This document shows positions 1-10,373 of a DNA stretch of 64,000 bases, piece after piece. A model generated the notes under the pieces. That model searched no databases, was not told where the DNA came from, and was given only the letters and a program-made list of their open reading frames with translations. Numbering within the stretch: the stretch's first letter is position 1; the number at the start of each line of letters is the position of its first letter. The stretch is from Antilocapra americana (lineage: Eukaryota > Chordata > Mammalia > Artiodactyla > Antilocapridae): contig ML662465.1 of the NCBI GenBank assembly GCA_007570785.1, positions 2,597,052 through 2,661,051 of the forward strand. Reading direction: 5' to 3'. The translations under genes were made by a program, and so were the position numbers.

Positions 1-940
1 AGCTACTTAATGCGGGTAGGATCTTGGTTGATGCCCTGATATGAAAGAAGATGACTTTTCCTTTCCATGACCTCATTTCTGGGTCCATGGATTCGTTGGT
101 GGTGCTGGTGTTGGTGGTGCTGGTGGTGGTATTTCTAAAATCCTTTATAAACTGGCTCTAAGCTCCAAGATTCTAGGTCCTATTCCTAAAGTATTGCTCC
201 CAAATCCTGCCTCCATTTGGACCTAGACATTCGATAAACCTGAAGTGCTGAGAAGGGTATTAGAAAGAGGGGAAAACCCAAATCTCAAACAGACAGAGGG
301 ATGGCAGCTTGAGATTATGCAACAAAAGAATTTGCTTTGTGGGTTTGTGGGCTACAAAGCAAATTAGAGGAATGATGAATCTCTGTTCTTGAAATTTCAT
401 TATTAGCTTCTGGGATGAATATTATGGCAATGACCCTGGTCAAGGGGAGGGAAGAATATTACTTAGACTTTAGTATTTCTCATGCTAATTGCTTTTGTGG
501 GCATCTGTCTGTGTCTGCGTGCTAAGCGTTTGAAACAGCCCTGAAGATCCCATGCGTAGCCTACATGGACCTACGAAATCTGTGCCCAACTTTCATTTCC
601 AGGTTTATCTTCCCCCACTTCACCCTCTTGCCCTTTAGCCCTTGGTTTCCGAGGAGATGCATCTACACAGCTTCCAGGAATGTCCAAGAGCCGTTTGGGT
701 CTCCCCATGCATGCACTTCCCCTTCCTCATTTACTCTACCCTGAAGACTTCCACTTCTTTGCTGGGTCCAGCTTTGTGAAGGCTTAGCACATCTCCCTTT
801 CTCTATGTTTCCTTAGTTCTTAGCAAGGCCATCTCATGTGTTATGTAGTGTGTTAGCTTATAATGACCTATTAAATATAATTGTAACTCTACAAGGGTGT
901 TCTGGTCCTAGAGGTTTTGATGTTAGGCAAGGAGGGATCA
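1..940. other. Unique sequence, no gene seen
   Basis: I see no exon-like frame, RNA gene or recognisable transposon here. The only structured element is the GGT-rich tract listed separately. Base composition is ordinary and CpG-poor. Confidence 0.6.
96..130. repeat. GGT-rich minisatellite with a 15-bp tandem duplication
   Basis: A 15-base unit at 96-110 is repeated exactly at 111-125, followed by more GGT. One strand has many GG pairs and could form a two-tier G-quadruplex. This is likely polymorphic by slippage. Confidence 0.9.
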
Positions 941-1172
941 GGGCTTCCCTGGTGGCTCAGTATAGAGAACTCTCCTGCCAATGCAGGAGGAAAGAGTTTG
1001 ATCCCTGGGTTTGGAAGATCCCTGGGTTGGGAAGATCCCCTGGAGAAGGAAATGGCAACCCATTCCAGTATTCTTACCTGGGAAATGCTATGGACATAGG
1101 AGCCTGGTGGGCTACAGTCCATGGGGTTGCAAAAGAGTCAGATATGACTTAGCAACTAAATAACAACAAAAA
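941..1172 (+). mobile_element. Bov-tA SINE, full length
   Basis: The element has the tRNA-like head ('ggcttccctggtggctcag'), a B-box-like segment ('gtttgatccctggg'), the middle 'caacccattccagtattctt' and the Bov-A tail ending near 'gacttagcaactaa'. A 17-base internal tandem duplication with one mismatch (1001-1017 and 1018-1034) is private to this copy. Flanks 932-940 and 1173-1181 match at 8 of 9 bases and are probably the target-site duplication. Such SINEs are made by pol III and mobilised by BovB or L1 machinery. Confidence 0.92.
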
Positions 1173-1181
1173 GAGGGGTCA

Positions 1182-1754
1182 TTTCCCTTATGAGCTGACT
1201 AGTTTTGATTTCTTACCTGTTAAGAACCTCAGCCTCTGCCAGCTGCAGCTCCCAACACCTTCTCCTACATGCTTGGCCCTGCATCCTTCCTGAGCTGATC
1301 TGACCAGGCCAGGGGTCCCGTCTGGAGACAGGCCACTAGATGGAGTCTTGCTACCATAGAGCTTCTTCCATGAGAGCCCAGAGCCTCTGTGTGCCCAGGC
1401 TCACTGCCTCTGTCTACCTCTAGGCTTGCATCTCTTTTCCCCTCCTGACTATCTGTCTGGTCTGTTAGAAGGAGTCGTAACTCCCTTAAGACTTCAGCCC
1501 CAGGCCTTTGCCCCAAACCCTGTCTGGAGTCCACCTGAGAATCAATTATTATTCCAAATCACATTCCCTCTGCCCTCCTGACTATGTATGTCCCTTGGGC
1601 CCGGCTTCATTCCCCCTGCAGAGGCAGCCTTGGATGCCTGCAAGTCTGAACCAAGTTCTGCTGCCTGGAAACAATCTCACTGCCCAGGCTCGGTATCCAG
1701 GGAACCCAAGGGATGCAAGGGGAAGCAGCTGCAAGGATGGGTGTGCAAGCCAGG
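1182..1754. other. Unassigned sequence
   Basis: A minus-strand frame of 89 codons (1265-1534) and short plus frames are present but have no recognisable motif. I treat them as chance frames. No repeat family was recognised. Confidence 0.5.
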
Positions 1755-1890
1755 AAGAGCTGAGGTCAAGACCCACTGCATTATCTACTAGGTGTGTGAC
1801 CTTAGGAAAGTTCTTTGAGGCTCAGTGTTCTCACATGGAGAATGGGGATAATACACAGATTTGAGGTAAGAATTAAATGATGCAAAATTA
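1755..1890 (+). mobile_element. MIR SINE, partial
   Basis: The MIR core reads 'ggtgtgtgaccttaggaaag', then a 'ggctcagtgttctcacatgg' segment and 'aatggggataatac'. The copy is strongly diverged, as expected for this ancient mammalian family. Confidence 0.75.
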
Positions 1891-1931
1891 TTGGTATAGT
1901 GTCAGTGTTGAGTAAGAAGTCAAAATAGAAA

Positions 1932-1946
1932 GATGCTGCTGCTGCT
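1932..1946. repeat. Short (GCT)n run
   Basis: Five near-perfect GCT units lie just upstream of the next SINE. Confidence 0.7.
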
Positions 1947-1976
1947 GTCAGTGTTGGCCAGTCTCCTTTGGGCAAT

Positions 1977-2195
1977 GCTCCCCTGTGGCTCGGCGGTAAA
2001 GACTCCTCCTGCAATGCAGGAGACACAAGAGACGTGGGTTTGATCCCTGGGTTGGGCAGATTCCCCGGAGGAGGACATGAAAATGCACTCCAGCATTCTT
2101 GCCTGGAGAATTCCATGGAGAGAGGAGCCTGGAGAGCTACAGTCCATACAGTCACAAAGAGCTGGACACGACTGAAGGGACTGAGCACACACTCG
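1977..2195 (+). mobile_element. Bov-tA SINE
   Basis: Head 'ctgtggctcggcggtaaag', B-box-like 'gggtttgatccctggg' and tail 'ggacacgactgaagggact' are in order. It carries the 'gagacacaagaga' variant in the loop between head and B box. Confidence 0.9.
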
Positions 2196-2730
2196 CTGGG
2201 ATCAGCCTCTTAGCCTTGTTGGTTTGCCCATTTCTCTTCTTTTTCTGATGCTCATCTCCTCCTCCCTTGATCATTATTGCTGACTCGGAGGATGCTGGCA
2301 ATCCCACTGACCCCAGGCCCATCGTAGCCTGTGGTCCCCCGGGCAGACCCTGCCCCTGGAACAAGGCAAGCAGACCCACTGTGGGCTCCAACCCCATGGT
2401 GTATCGGGCACATAGAGATGCTAGAATCCAACCGCAGTACCAATACATTCGTACCTCCTTGTCTCTCCAATGCTGCTTCTTGGGCATTGCGATGGGGAAA
2501 ATTCAAGGTCAGAACAAACAAACACGAAATCAATTTCACCTGGGGAACCAGCTCCTTTACAGAGCGGCTGTCTGATACTCATCTCCTTCACCCTGGCTCA
2601 GCTTAAGGGTGGCGCTTCAGGGAAGGCTGCTCCCAGGATCTTTTCAGAGAAAACACAAAACAAAACAGACCTCAGGAGTCTGTGTGTGTGTGGGGTTGTG
2701 GGGGGGGGTGCAGGGGAGGTCTTTTATGCT
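2196..2730. other. Unassigned sequence with a TG/G tract
   Basis: Overlapping frames of about 90-110 codons on both strands have no recognisable domain. At 2680-2712 a (TG)n run passes into nine consecutive G. No transposon family was recognised. Confidence 0.5.
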
Positions 2731-2975
2731 TTCTCTTTCCCCTCTCTTGCTGTCAGACTCCTCTCTTTGTGTTTTTTCTTTTGCTTTTCTCCCCTTTTCT
2801 GATTTTTAAAGCCTGTTTGTCTCTCCATTTCTCTCTGTCCTCTTATTTCTGTTTTCTCCCCATCCCATTTTTCTCTCCTCTCTGCTCTCCCCTCTCTTCT
2901 CTCCTCTTTCATCCTTAGTCTCTCTCCTGCCCTCCTCTCCCCCTTTCCCTCTTTTTCCTCACTGCCCCTCCCTGT
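2731..2975. repeat. Polypyrimidine tract (CT-rich, about 245 bp)
   Basis: The plus strand is overwhelmingly C and T, with TCTC and CCCT blocks. Frames here translate to low-complexity Phe/Ser/Pro/Leu or, on the minus strand, Arg/Glu/Lys. The tract explains these frames. Confidence 0.85.
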
Positions 2976-3018
2976 GTCTGGCATCAGTTGTCTCTGTAGG
3001 ATAGCAGTCGTTTCCCAT

Positions 3019-3384
3019 TGTTGCTGTTGTTGCTGTTCAGTCATTAAGTCATGTCCGACTCTTTGCGACCCCATAAACTGCAGCACGCCATCACTATCTC
3101 CCAGAGTTTGCTCAAACTCATGGCCGTTGAGTCGATGATGCCATCCAACCATCTCATCCTCTGTTGCCTGCTCTCCTCTTGCCCTTAATCTTTCCCAGCA
3201 TCCGGGTCTTTTCCAGTGAGTCAGCCCTTTGCATCAGGTGGCCAAAATATTGGAGCTTCAGCTTTAGCATCGGTCCCTCCGATGAATACTCAGGGTTGAT
3301 TTCCTTTAGGATTGACTGGGTTGATCTCCTTGCTGTCCAACGGACTCTCAAGATTCTTCTTTAGCACCAAAATTTGAAAGCATA
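3019..3384 (-). mobile_element. BovB LINE, 3' end, 5'-truncated
   Basis: Read on the plus strand it opens with the reversed 3' tail (GTT repeats, 'catgtccgactctttgcgac') and runs through 'gatgccatccaaccatctca' and 'gcatcaggtggccaaaatat' to 'cctttaggattgac'. These are the end of ORF2 and the 3' end of BovB, an RTE-class retrotransposon acquired by ruminant ancestors through horizontal transfer. Several stops and indels make it dead. Confidence 0.93.
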
Positions 3385-3525
3385 AATGAGACAATTCCAA
3401 TTAGGTTTTCTCCTCCCTCAAAATTCAGGAACCCCTGGCTTTCCTCTGACCATGGTTGGGTGTTAACTGGCCTGTTTTATTCGCAGTGGATCTGAATGTG
3501 TATCCTGCTTCCTTCTCATGCTACC

Positions 3526-3592
3526 AAGTCCAGACCTTCCTTAGTCTCTGTCTCCATCCCTGTGAAATGGAGACAACATTAGCCCTACCGAA
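3526..3592 (+). mobile_element. MIR fragment
   Basis: Only the segment equivalent to MIR 'cctcatctgtaaaatggg' remains ('catccctgtgaaatggagac'), ending directly at the following Bov-tA. Confidence 0.5.
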
Positions 3593-3593
3593 G

Positions 3594-3811
3594 GGCTTCC
3601 CAGGTAGCGCTAGTGGTAAAGAACCTGCCTGCCAATGCAGGAGACACCAGAGACACAGGTTTGATCCCTGGGTCAGAAAGATTCCCTGGAGTGGGAAATG
3701 GCAAACCACTCCAGTACACTTGCTTGGAGAAGCCCACAGATAGAAGAGCCGGTAGGCTACAGTCCATAGAGTCACAGAGTCAGACACGACTGCAGCAACT
3801 TAGCACTAGAG
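3594..3811 (+). mobile_element. Bov-tA SINE
   Basis: Full-length copy: head 'ggcttcccaggtagcgctag', B box 'ggtttgatccctggg', tail 'cagacacgactgcagcaact'. It carries the 'gtgctagtggtaaag' head variant also seen at 7686 and 23638. Confidence 0.92.
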
Positions 3812-4453
3812 CAAGGGAGATTCAGAGGAGATGATTTGTTGCCATACTTGGCAGGGCTGGGCAAAGGTGGAAGTGGGGTTGGGGCTGGGGTGCAGACCCC
3901 TGTCTGCTTTGTGGTCATAGCGGAGGCAGGGGGCAAGTAGTCACGTGTTTCTGCTTTTGTGATCTTGGTCCCAGACCAGCTGACTTCATGGCAGCCTGCT
4001 GGGATCAGGAGCGAAGCTGACACCAAGGACCAGAGATGAGCATGCTGTGGTTTTCCTCTTCTGGTACCCTGCCTCCTGAGATTGAAGCAAACTTTTGCTC
4101 GAAGCAAGAAGTAAGAGTGTCCAGACTTTGAGATCCGCTGAATTTTTCAAATGAATCAATTCACCTCTGGCACCTTAATGTGCTCATCTGCGAGACGGGA
4201 TTATGTGTCACGACTCCCCTTCCAGGAAATCCTGTTAAAATGGCAATGTGTTAGCGTGTTATATCTGCCCGTGGCACCTGGACTCTGATGTTGCTTATTT
4301 TTTAATTGTAGATTTTTCTGTTTCACTGGCTCAAGCTCTCTATAGGTTTAGGGGAAGAGAGCAATGAAGAGAGTCAGTTAAAGCCTTAAGGAAGGACGTT
4401 TTTTAGAGACATTCACAGCCAACGTTCCATCAAAATCAAACATGATTTGAAAG

Positions 4454-4454
<1 letters not shown>
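3812..4454. other. Mostly unassigned; weak MIR at about 4105-4250
   Basis: Around 4140-4200 the order 'ttcacctctggcacc ... gtgctcatctgcgagacggg' resembles a decayed plus-strand MIR. The rest has no recognisable feature. Confidence 0.45.

Positions 4455-4488
<34 letters not shown>
4455..4488. repeat. (TA)n(CA)n microsatellite
   Basis: About 6 TA units are followed by about 11 CA units, immediately 5' of a dimeric SINE. Confidence 0.95.
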
Positions 4489-4492
4489 TTCA

Positions 4493-4812
4493 GGCTTCCC
4501 TGCTAGCTCAGCTGGTAAAGAATCTGCCTGCTATGCAGGAGAGCCTGGTTTGATTCCTGGGTCGGGATGTTCCCCTGGAGATGGGATAGGCTACCCACTC
4601 CAGTATTCTTTGGCTTCCCCGGTGGCTCAGACAGTAAAGAATCCTCCTACAATGTGGGAGACCTGGGTTCGACCCCTGGATTGGGAAGATCCCCTGGTGG
4701 AGAGCATGGCAACCCATTCCAGTATTCTTGCCTGGAGAATCTCCATAGAGGATCCTGGTGGGTTACAATCCATGGAGTCACAAAGAGTCAGACATGACTG
4801 AGTGACTAAGCT
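4493..4812 (+). mobile_element. Dimeric Bov-tA SINE (two tRNA-like heads)
   Basis: The left monomer (4493-4610) has a head, a B box and 'ggctacccactccagtattc'. It joins a second head at 4611 ('ggcttccccggtggctcag') that continues into the Bov-A tail. This dimer architecture recurs at 28020 (+) and 35785 (-), so it is a true subfamily and not two independent insertions. Confidence 0.92.
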
Positions 4813-4856
4813 CAAGCACATATACCCTTTCACAATATGTGCGTGTATAATACATA

Positions 4857-4881
4857 TGTATTATATATATATATATATATT
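4857..4881. repeat. (TA)n microsatellite
   Basis: About eleven TA units. Confidence 0.9.
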
Positions 4882-5511
4882 GGGGTCTGTTTTCATTACA
4901 TTTTGGAATTTTATTTTACTTGGGAGGTAAAATTCTCCTTTGAGAGTGAATCTCTGTCTTTCCAAAGGCCACTTCTCTGCTGGAAGCAAAAGAAAGCCCA
5001 GTGGCACTTTCTAAAGACACCAGCCTAAGCCTAACAACAGCCCGCCACGAGGGATTGAGGCATAAAGAGAGAAATCAGTTTCACATTGAGACCTGACACC
5101 AAACACGCAAGTGTTTGAGTTGAGTCCTTCTCTGAAATGGTGCTGACTAGAAGCTTCTTAGGAAGAAAATCTCGTTTCGCCCCCGTGCCTTTCCTGACCT
5201 GGTAAAAGAAATCAAAAGGAATGTCGGTTCCCCCCTTGGAGCACTCATCACTGTTGTTTGGGGTTTGGCTTGGGGTCTCTCATATTAAGAGACTGAAAGC
5301 TGACCACTCATGGCTGGAGTGGATGAAAGGCTAGCTGACTGAATGCTCAGCGGTTTCCCTATCTGTTTCTTGGACCACTTATCTCTTTCCCCATGCTTTT
5401 TGTGGGTTCCCAGCCCTGGGCGCTTTTGGAAAATGCTCATGACCAGTTCCCACCACTTGACTCATATCTTGGGGGATGAGTCCCAGGTTTTGTCATTTAC
5501 AGAAATCTCCC
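4882..5511. other. Unassigned sequence
   Basis: No repeat family, exon or RNA gene was recognised. A G/T-rich stretch around 5253-5278 is the only compositional feature. Confidence 0.5.
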
Positions 5512-5641
5512 TGGGGAGAATGGATACATGTATATGTATGGCTGAGTGCCTTTGCTGTTCATCTGAAACCACCACAACATTGTTAATTGGCTATACACCA
5601 ATACAACATAAAAAGCTTAAAGTTTGAAGAAAAAATTAAAA
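5512..5641 (+). mobile_element. L1 3' end, short 5'-truncated insertion
   Basis: The segment 'gaatggatacatgtatatgt ... ggctgagtgcctttgctg ... cacaacattgttaattggct' is a ruminant L1 3' end, closing in an A-rich tail. The 9-mer 'aaatctccc' occurs at 5503-5511 and again at 5642-5650, which fits a target-site duplication around a 130-bp insertion. Confidence 0.85.
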
Positions 5642-5650
5642 AAATCTCCC

Positions 5651-6161
5651 CAGATGACAGTAATGTAATCCAGGCCCAGAACTGCTGATTTACAAAGAGC
5701 CTTAATTCTAAGTCTTAATTTACGCTTGCCAGGCCTAACCCCAAACCTAGCAGAGCCCTAACGCTGCCCACTCCCCACCCCTGGTGCCCTCTGGCTCCCT
5801 CCCTGCATCCTGTCCCCTTGTTCCTTCTTCTCCATCTCCTTTTCCTGTCCTCACACTGCTCCACTGACCATCTGCTCCCTCCTTCTCTGCTCACAGGGCT
5901 GGTCAACTTTGGATGAAATCATTGATCCTTGGCCTTCTTTATCCTGCAACACCTATGACAGGACTTTCTCATCCATCCAGTCTGCCTCCACAGTGGTCCC
6001 ACCATGGTTAGATTTTGATAAAACACTTCCTTTATTTTGTACTTAAGGAAAAACAAGGCTCAGTGAATAATAAGAAATCACAGGGCTTCTAAAGGATGTC
6101 AGTTTGGACCTGAAGAACTGATTCCTCTGTTCACGGACAATTCCTGGTGTCTCTCATATCA
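5651..6161. other. Unassigned sequence, C-rich at 5735-5900
   Basis: A pyrimidine-rich segment produces an Arg/Glu-rich minus-strand frame (5715-5906). No gene or repeat was recognised. Confidence 0.5.
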
Positions 6162-6380
6162 GGGACTTACCTGATGGCTCAGATGGTAAGGAGTCTGCCT
6201 GTAATGTAGGAGACTTGGGTTCGTTCGATCCCTGGATTGGGAAGATCCTCTGGGGAAGGAATTGGTGACCCACTCCAGTATTTTTGCCTGGAGAATTCCA
6301 TGGACAGAGGAGACTGGCAGGCTATAGTTCATGGGGTCACAAAGAGTCAGATATGACTGAGAAACTTCACTTTCACTCTC
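6162..6380 (+). mobile_element. Bov-tA SINE
   Basis: Full length, with head 'ctgatggctcagatggtaag' and tail 'cagatatgactgagaaactt'. A four-base duplication sits in the B box ('ttcgttcgatccctgg'), so this promoter is probably damaged. Confidence 0.9.
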
Positions 6381-6387
6381 TCAGGTG

Positions 6388-6530
6388 CATCACTTTGCCA
6401 TCATAGGTCCATATAGTTAAAGCTATGGGTTTTCCAGTAGTTGCATATGGATGTGAGAGTTGGACCATAAAGAGAGTTGGACTGAGCACTGAAGAATTGA
6501 TGCTTTTGAACTGTGATGCTGGAGAAGTCT
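6388..6530 (+). mobile_element. BovB LINE internal fragment
   Basis: It begins in 'cactttgccatcataggtcc' and includes 'ccagtagttgcatatggatg' and 'tgaagaattgatgcttttga', coding for the YGCESWTIK-like part of the ORF2 C-terminus. It stops abruptly at 6530 without reaching the 3' end, which is unusual for target-primed insertion. Confidence 0.85.
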
Positions 6531-6576
6531 CCTGTATTGCAGGCAGATTCCTTGTTGCTGGGCCACCAGGGAAGCC
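6531..6576 (-). mobile_element. Bov-tA head fragment
   Basis: Only the reversed tRNA-like head is left ('ttgcaggcagattccttgtt' to 'gccaccagggaagcc'). It abuts the BovB fragment head-on, as at 20598-20735. Confidence 0.8.
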
Positions 6577-6775
6577 CCAAATTAACCTCCGCAGCTTCAA
6601 CTTGAATATGCACGGGAGTCACCTGTTGTAACACGGGTTCTGAGTCAGGAGGCCTGGGGTAGGGCCGAGGGTCTCCATTTTTACCAAGCGCCCAGGTGAG
6701 GCTGATACTGCTGGTTGCAAGTCAGACTTTGGACAGTCAGTTTAGACACTGGTCTTAGCCAACAAGGACTGCCTG

Positions 6776-6982
6776 CATGCTAAGTTGCGTCAATCACATC
6801 CAATTCTTTGGCTGTAGCCCACCAGGTTCCTCTGTCCATGGGGATTCTCCAGGTAAGAACTCTGGAGTGGGATGCCTTGCCCTCCTCCAGGGGATCTTCC
6901 CAGCCCAGGAATCGAACCTGCATCTCTTGCATCTCCTGTACTGGCAGGCAGGTTCTTTACCACTAGAGCCACCTGGGAAGCC
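6776..6982 (-). mobile_element. Bov-tA SINE
   Basis: Reversed full-length copy, from 'gcatgctaagttgcgtcaat' (tail) to 'gccacctgggaagcc' (head). The tail has lost the 'tcgtgtccgact' consensus by substitutions. Confidence 0.92.
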
Positions 6983-7672
6983 TAAGGAGAAGAGGGAGCT
7001 AGTGACACCCTAGATCCCTGGGAATGGTAGAGGAAAAGCTGACTCATTGTATGATGCCAAGCTTACCTCTGCCATCGTCCTTCTAGAACTGCAGTGAAAT
7101 CATCTGCTTGTTTCATGCAAGACCATGAGAGACTCTGCTATTTACAAGAATCAGGGAGCTTATATTGCTGGCCTCCTCTGTTTCACCGCACAAGCCCTTT
7201 CAGCCCCTCCCTGCCCAGCTCTCCTCTCTTCCCTGGGCCACTTCTGAGGTCAGCCCTCCAAAGGTCCATGGGGATGGGTGATGGGGCTCTGAAGCTAAAA
7301 GCAGAGGTTCCCTTGGGCCTTCACCTTCACCCAAGACTCTCACACCAAGTGGATGAAATTCCAGGCTGGATGCCAGGTCCTGCCACTGCTCTCAAGAGGA
7401 CGTTAGCTTCTTCTCTCCCTCTCCCATCAGTCCTGCAGCCCTGACCAGCCTCCCATCAGTAGCTGCACCAAGATGGAGAAAAACAAGAGCTCAAGTTCCA
7501 CTCCTGTGTAGACAGGCGAGGAGATCTGGTGTCTACGGGAAGAGAGACCATGCCTTCCAGGGACATTAATTTTTCAGTGCGTGTGGTCGGAAGTGTGGCA
7601 GCTTAAGGCTAACAGGCTCCCATCAGCTTCAGAGCTAAAGGATAGCTCTGAGTTTATAATTCAGTTCCAAGT
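6983..7672. other. Unassigned sequence
   Basis: A 116-codon plus frame (7094-7444) is rich in Ser, Pro and Leu and matches nothing I recognise. No transposon signature was seen. Confidence 0.5.
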
Positions 7673-7685
7673 AAGGCTCATCAGA

Positions 7686-7913
7686 ACCTTCCCGGGGTGA
7701 AGCTAGTGGTAAAGAACCCACCTGCCAAAGCAGGAGACATAAGAAATGCAGCTTTGATCCCTGGGTCCAGAAGATCACCTGGAGGAGGGCATGGCAACCT
7801 ACTCCAGTATTCTTGCCTGGAGAATTTCCGTGGACAGAAGAGCCTGGCGGGCGACATTCCATAGATTCTCAAAGAGTCAGACACGACTGAAGTGATTTAG
7901 CATGCACACACGC
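7686..7913 (+). mobile_element. Bov-tA SINE with target-site duplication
   Basis: Full-length element, head 'gtgaagctagtggtaaagaa', tail 'cacgactgaagtgatttagc'. Flanks 7673-7685 and 7914-7926 agree at 11 of 13 bases and mark the target duplication. Confidence 0.92.
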
Positions 7914-7989
7914 AAGGCTCACCTGACTGTCGCCCCAGAGAATCATGTTGGTGGGCAGACAGGAAAGAAGTGGACACTGATGTACCCTC

Positions 7990-8115
7990 TGAGCATTTGT
8001 ATGTTTCATACAGAGTCCCATTTAATTAATTTCTACCCCTATCTGAGTGGCATATCATGGCTATACCCACTGCAGAGATGAGAAAACTGAGGTTCACTTA
8101 GATGGGGTCAATGTC
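7990..8115 (-). mobile_element. MIR fragment
   Basis: 'cagagatgagaaaactgagg' is the reversed MIR core. The upstream part is weak. Confidence 0.55.
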
Positions 8116-8127
8116 ATACATCTCATC

Positions 8128-8318
8128 TATCCATTCTCACTCATTCAGCAAATACTGATGAGAAACTACTTCATGTCAGGAAGTATTTTCGGCCTTGGGG
8201 ACACAGATGCCACCAAGACAGATATCATCTCTGCCTTGTGGGGGTCCTGTATTCTAGTAGGGAAGACTAAAAATGCAATAATTCAGGTTGAGAAGCAAAT
8301 AATCAGGGGACCAAGAAG
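8128..8318 (-). mobile_element. L2 LINE 3' end
   Basis: Reversed L2 terminus: 'cattcagcaaatactgatga', 'ttggggacacagatgcc' and 'gtcctgtattctagtaggga' match the complement of the L2 3' UTR. Confidence 0.75.
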
Positions 8319-9046
8319 GAGGAGGCATTGTCCTGCGGCCACCAATCACTGGACCTCACTGCCCCCTCCTTCCTGTCTTCCCATCTTCTTTTGACACGTG
8401 CAAATCAACCTCTGCAAATAGACCCCAGGAGGTGGGCGTCTGTGCCACCAACTCATTATTTACACATAAACTAGTTCGACTCTTTCTTGAGGCCGAGTTA
8501 CAACATCAGGTAAACACACACACACACACTCGCAAACACATGCACACACACTCAGAGGCAAGCAGAGCTCTCTGGGTCAATCATGTGTAAAATGTCAGCT
8601 TGGCCTTCTTGCGAATGTTTAGAAACAGGATGAAGAGCCCTTGATAAGAAGTTGGAGGGGGCTGTTGTTTTCCAAAGAAGGTTCTGTCAATATGCTTGGC
8701 ACATGAGTTTTTATTATTATTCTTTTTTTTTTTCTCCAGACAATGAGAATCTCCTTTTTGCAGAGGGAGGAAAATAAACAATGCCTGTTGGATAGGTATG
8801 TAAAGTAGCATAATTTCAGGGGTATTGTATTTGGGGAATCAGCCTGGCTTTGCCACCTGACTGTGTGAAGCTGTCAGAAACCCTGGTTCTCGCCAGACTC
8901 TTTTGGCCCAATCTCCCTTTTGTTTGGAGGGATGAAGACTATGCCTTCTTTCCTTTCCAATTCTGAGATACATCCACGGCAAATCATAAGCAGCACCACT
9001 GTTCCAAATATATATGATGTTAACCTTCCATTTATTAATAATAGTA
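8319..9046. other. Unassigned sequence with CA and T runs
   Basis: It holds an interrupted (CA)n at 8513-8552 and a T-rich run near 8720-8735. No gene or transposon was recognised. Confidence 0.5.
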
Positions 9047-9247
9047 ATTTCCCAAGTGGCTCAGTGGTAAGGAACCTGCCTGCCAATGCAGGAGACACAG
9101 GCTCAATCCCTGGGTTGACCCTGGAGGAGGGCATGGCATCCCAGGCCAGTATTCTTGCATGGAGAATCCCAAGGATGGAGGAGCCTGGCAGGTTACAGTC
9201 TATGGGATTTCAAAGAGTCAGACAGGACTTAGTGACTAAACGGCAAC
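9047..9247 (+). mobile_element. Bov-tA SINE, internally deleted
   Basis: Head 'ccaagtggctcagtggtaag' and tail 'cagacaggacttagtgacta' are intact. The usual 'gggaagatcc' after the B box is missing. Confidence 0.9.
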
Positions 9248-9249
9248 AG

Positions 9250-9402
9250 TGACTGGCTTCAGGTGCTGTGCACAATTCTGAGCATTGTACATTACATTGA
9301 CTCATTTAATCTTGCATCAACCCTACCAGATAAGCTCTATTCTTAGAAATCCATTTGCATCTGAAGGAACCGAGGCATAGCGGGATGAAGCTACTTGGCC
9401 AA
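9250..9402 (-). mobile_element. MIR SINE
   Basis: Reversed MIR: 'gactcatttaatcttgcatc', 'ctaccagataagctctattc', then 'ctgaaggaaccgaggcatag'. A later BovB copy inserted at its edge. Confidence 0.8.
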
Positions 9403-9412
9403 CAAAAGTGGT

Positions 9413-9561
9413 TCAGTTTAGTCGCTCAGTTGTGTCCGACTCATTGCAGCCCCATGGACTGCGGCACACCAGGCTTCCCTGTCCATCACAATTCCTGGAG
9501 CTTATTCAAACTCATGTCCATTGAGTCAGTGATGCTATCCAACCATCTCATCCTCTGTCAC
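9413..9561 (-). mobile_element. BovB LINE, short 3' end with target-site duplication
   Basis: Reversed tail 'cagtttagtcgctcagttgt' to 'catctcatcctctgtca'. Flanks 9403-9412 and 9562-9571 match at 9 of 10 bases, giving both ends of a 149-bp severely 5'-truncated insertion. Confidence 0.92.
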
Positions 9562-9571
9562 CAAAAATGGT

Positions 9572-10373
9572 GAAGATGGGCAATAAATGCTGATACCACC
9601 TTGTGTGTATGGGGGTCGGGTTGGGCATCTCCATCCAATACCCAGGCTCTAGGGAGGGCACTTCCCTAAAGTGACCCACCCACGTTCCAATATTTCTGGG
9701 TGGGTTTAGTGAGGGAGAAGCACATCCAGCTCTCCCTGCATTTGCTGATGATACCTGGTCAAGGCCAGCTGAGTCTGGCAGCAGGAAATAGTGGCCAGGG
9801 TGGGGGGGAGATTTCTTCCTCCCATGCCTCTTCCTCTCACTCTCCTCCTTACTCAGAACAGCTCCGAGGAAATCCTCCAGCTTATGTAACTGCTTCTTGG
9901 AACCTCTAATTGCCCGGTTTCCTAATACACGCATTTCTACCTCAACACCAGGTGCTCTGCTGTGAGTCAGCATCGCTGCTTTGGGAGGTTTTGCCTGTGA
10001 AGCAGTCGCTTGGAGGGTCCTCACTCTTTCCTGTGTTTATTTTTTTATCATCATTTGGAGGCTGAGAGCACGACTGGGACCCTGACAATGTCTTCCAGGG
10101 TCTATGTTTCACTGATGACATCTTCTCGTCCTCTCTGCTGGGCCCTAGCTCACAAGTTCACACCCCTGGCCTCCAGGAGTCCAGTCATCCCCTCTCTCTG
10201 TGCTTCTGATTACAAAACCTGAGAATCTAGATGGATGGGAGCCTGAAGAATCTTCCAGTCCAACCTTTTAGTCATCTAAAAGCATTTTTTGTTAGTAGTT
10301 GAATCAATATATATTTTTTCCAATCAAAACTTACATACAATAGATAAAGCACTTCAGGTTGAAGGCATGCCCT
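9572..10373. other. Unassigned sequence
   Basis: A 158-codon minus-strand frame (9548-10024) is the longest non-repeat frame here, but its C-terminal end lies in BovB and I recognise no domain. Probably chance. Confidence 0.5.

Noticed and set aside
2724..3152. 142-codon minus-strand frame rich in Glu, Arg and Lys
   Set aside because: It is the antisense of the pyrimidine tract joined to BovB sequence.
9548..10024. 158-codon minus-strand frame
   Set aside because: Its C-terminal end lies in BovB and its other part shows no domain. A frame this long is plausible by chance in 64 kb read in six frames.
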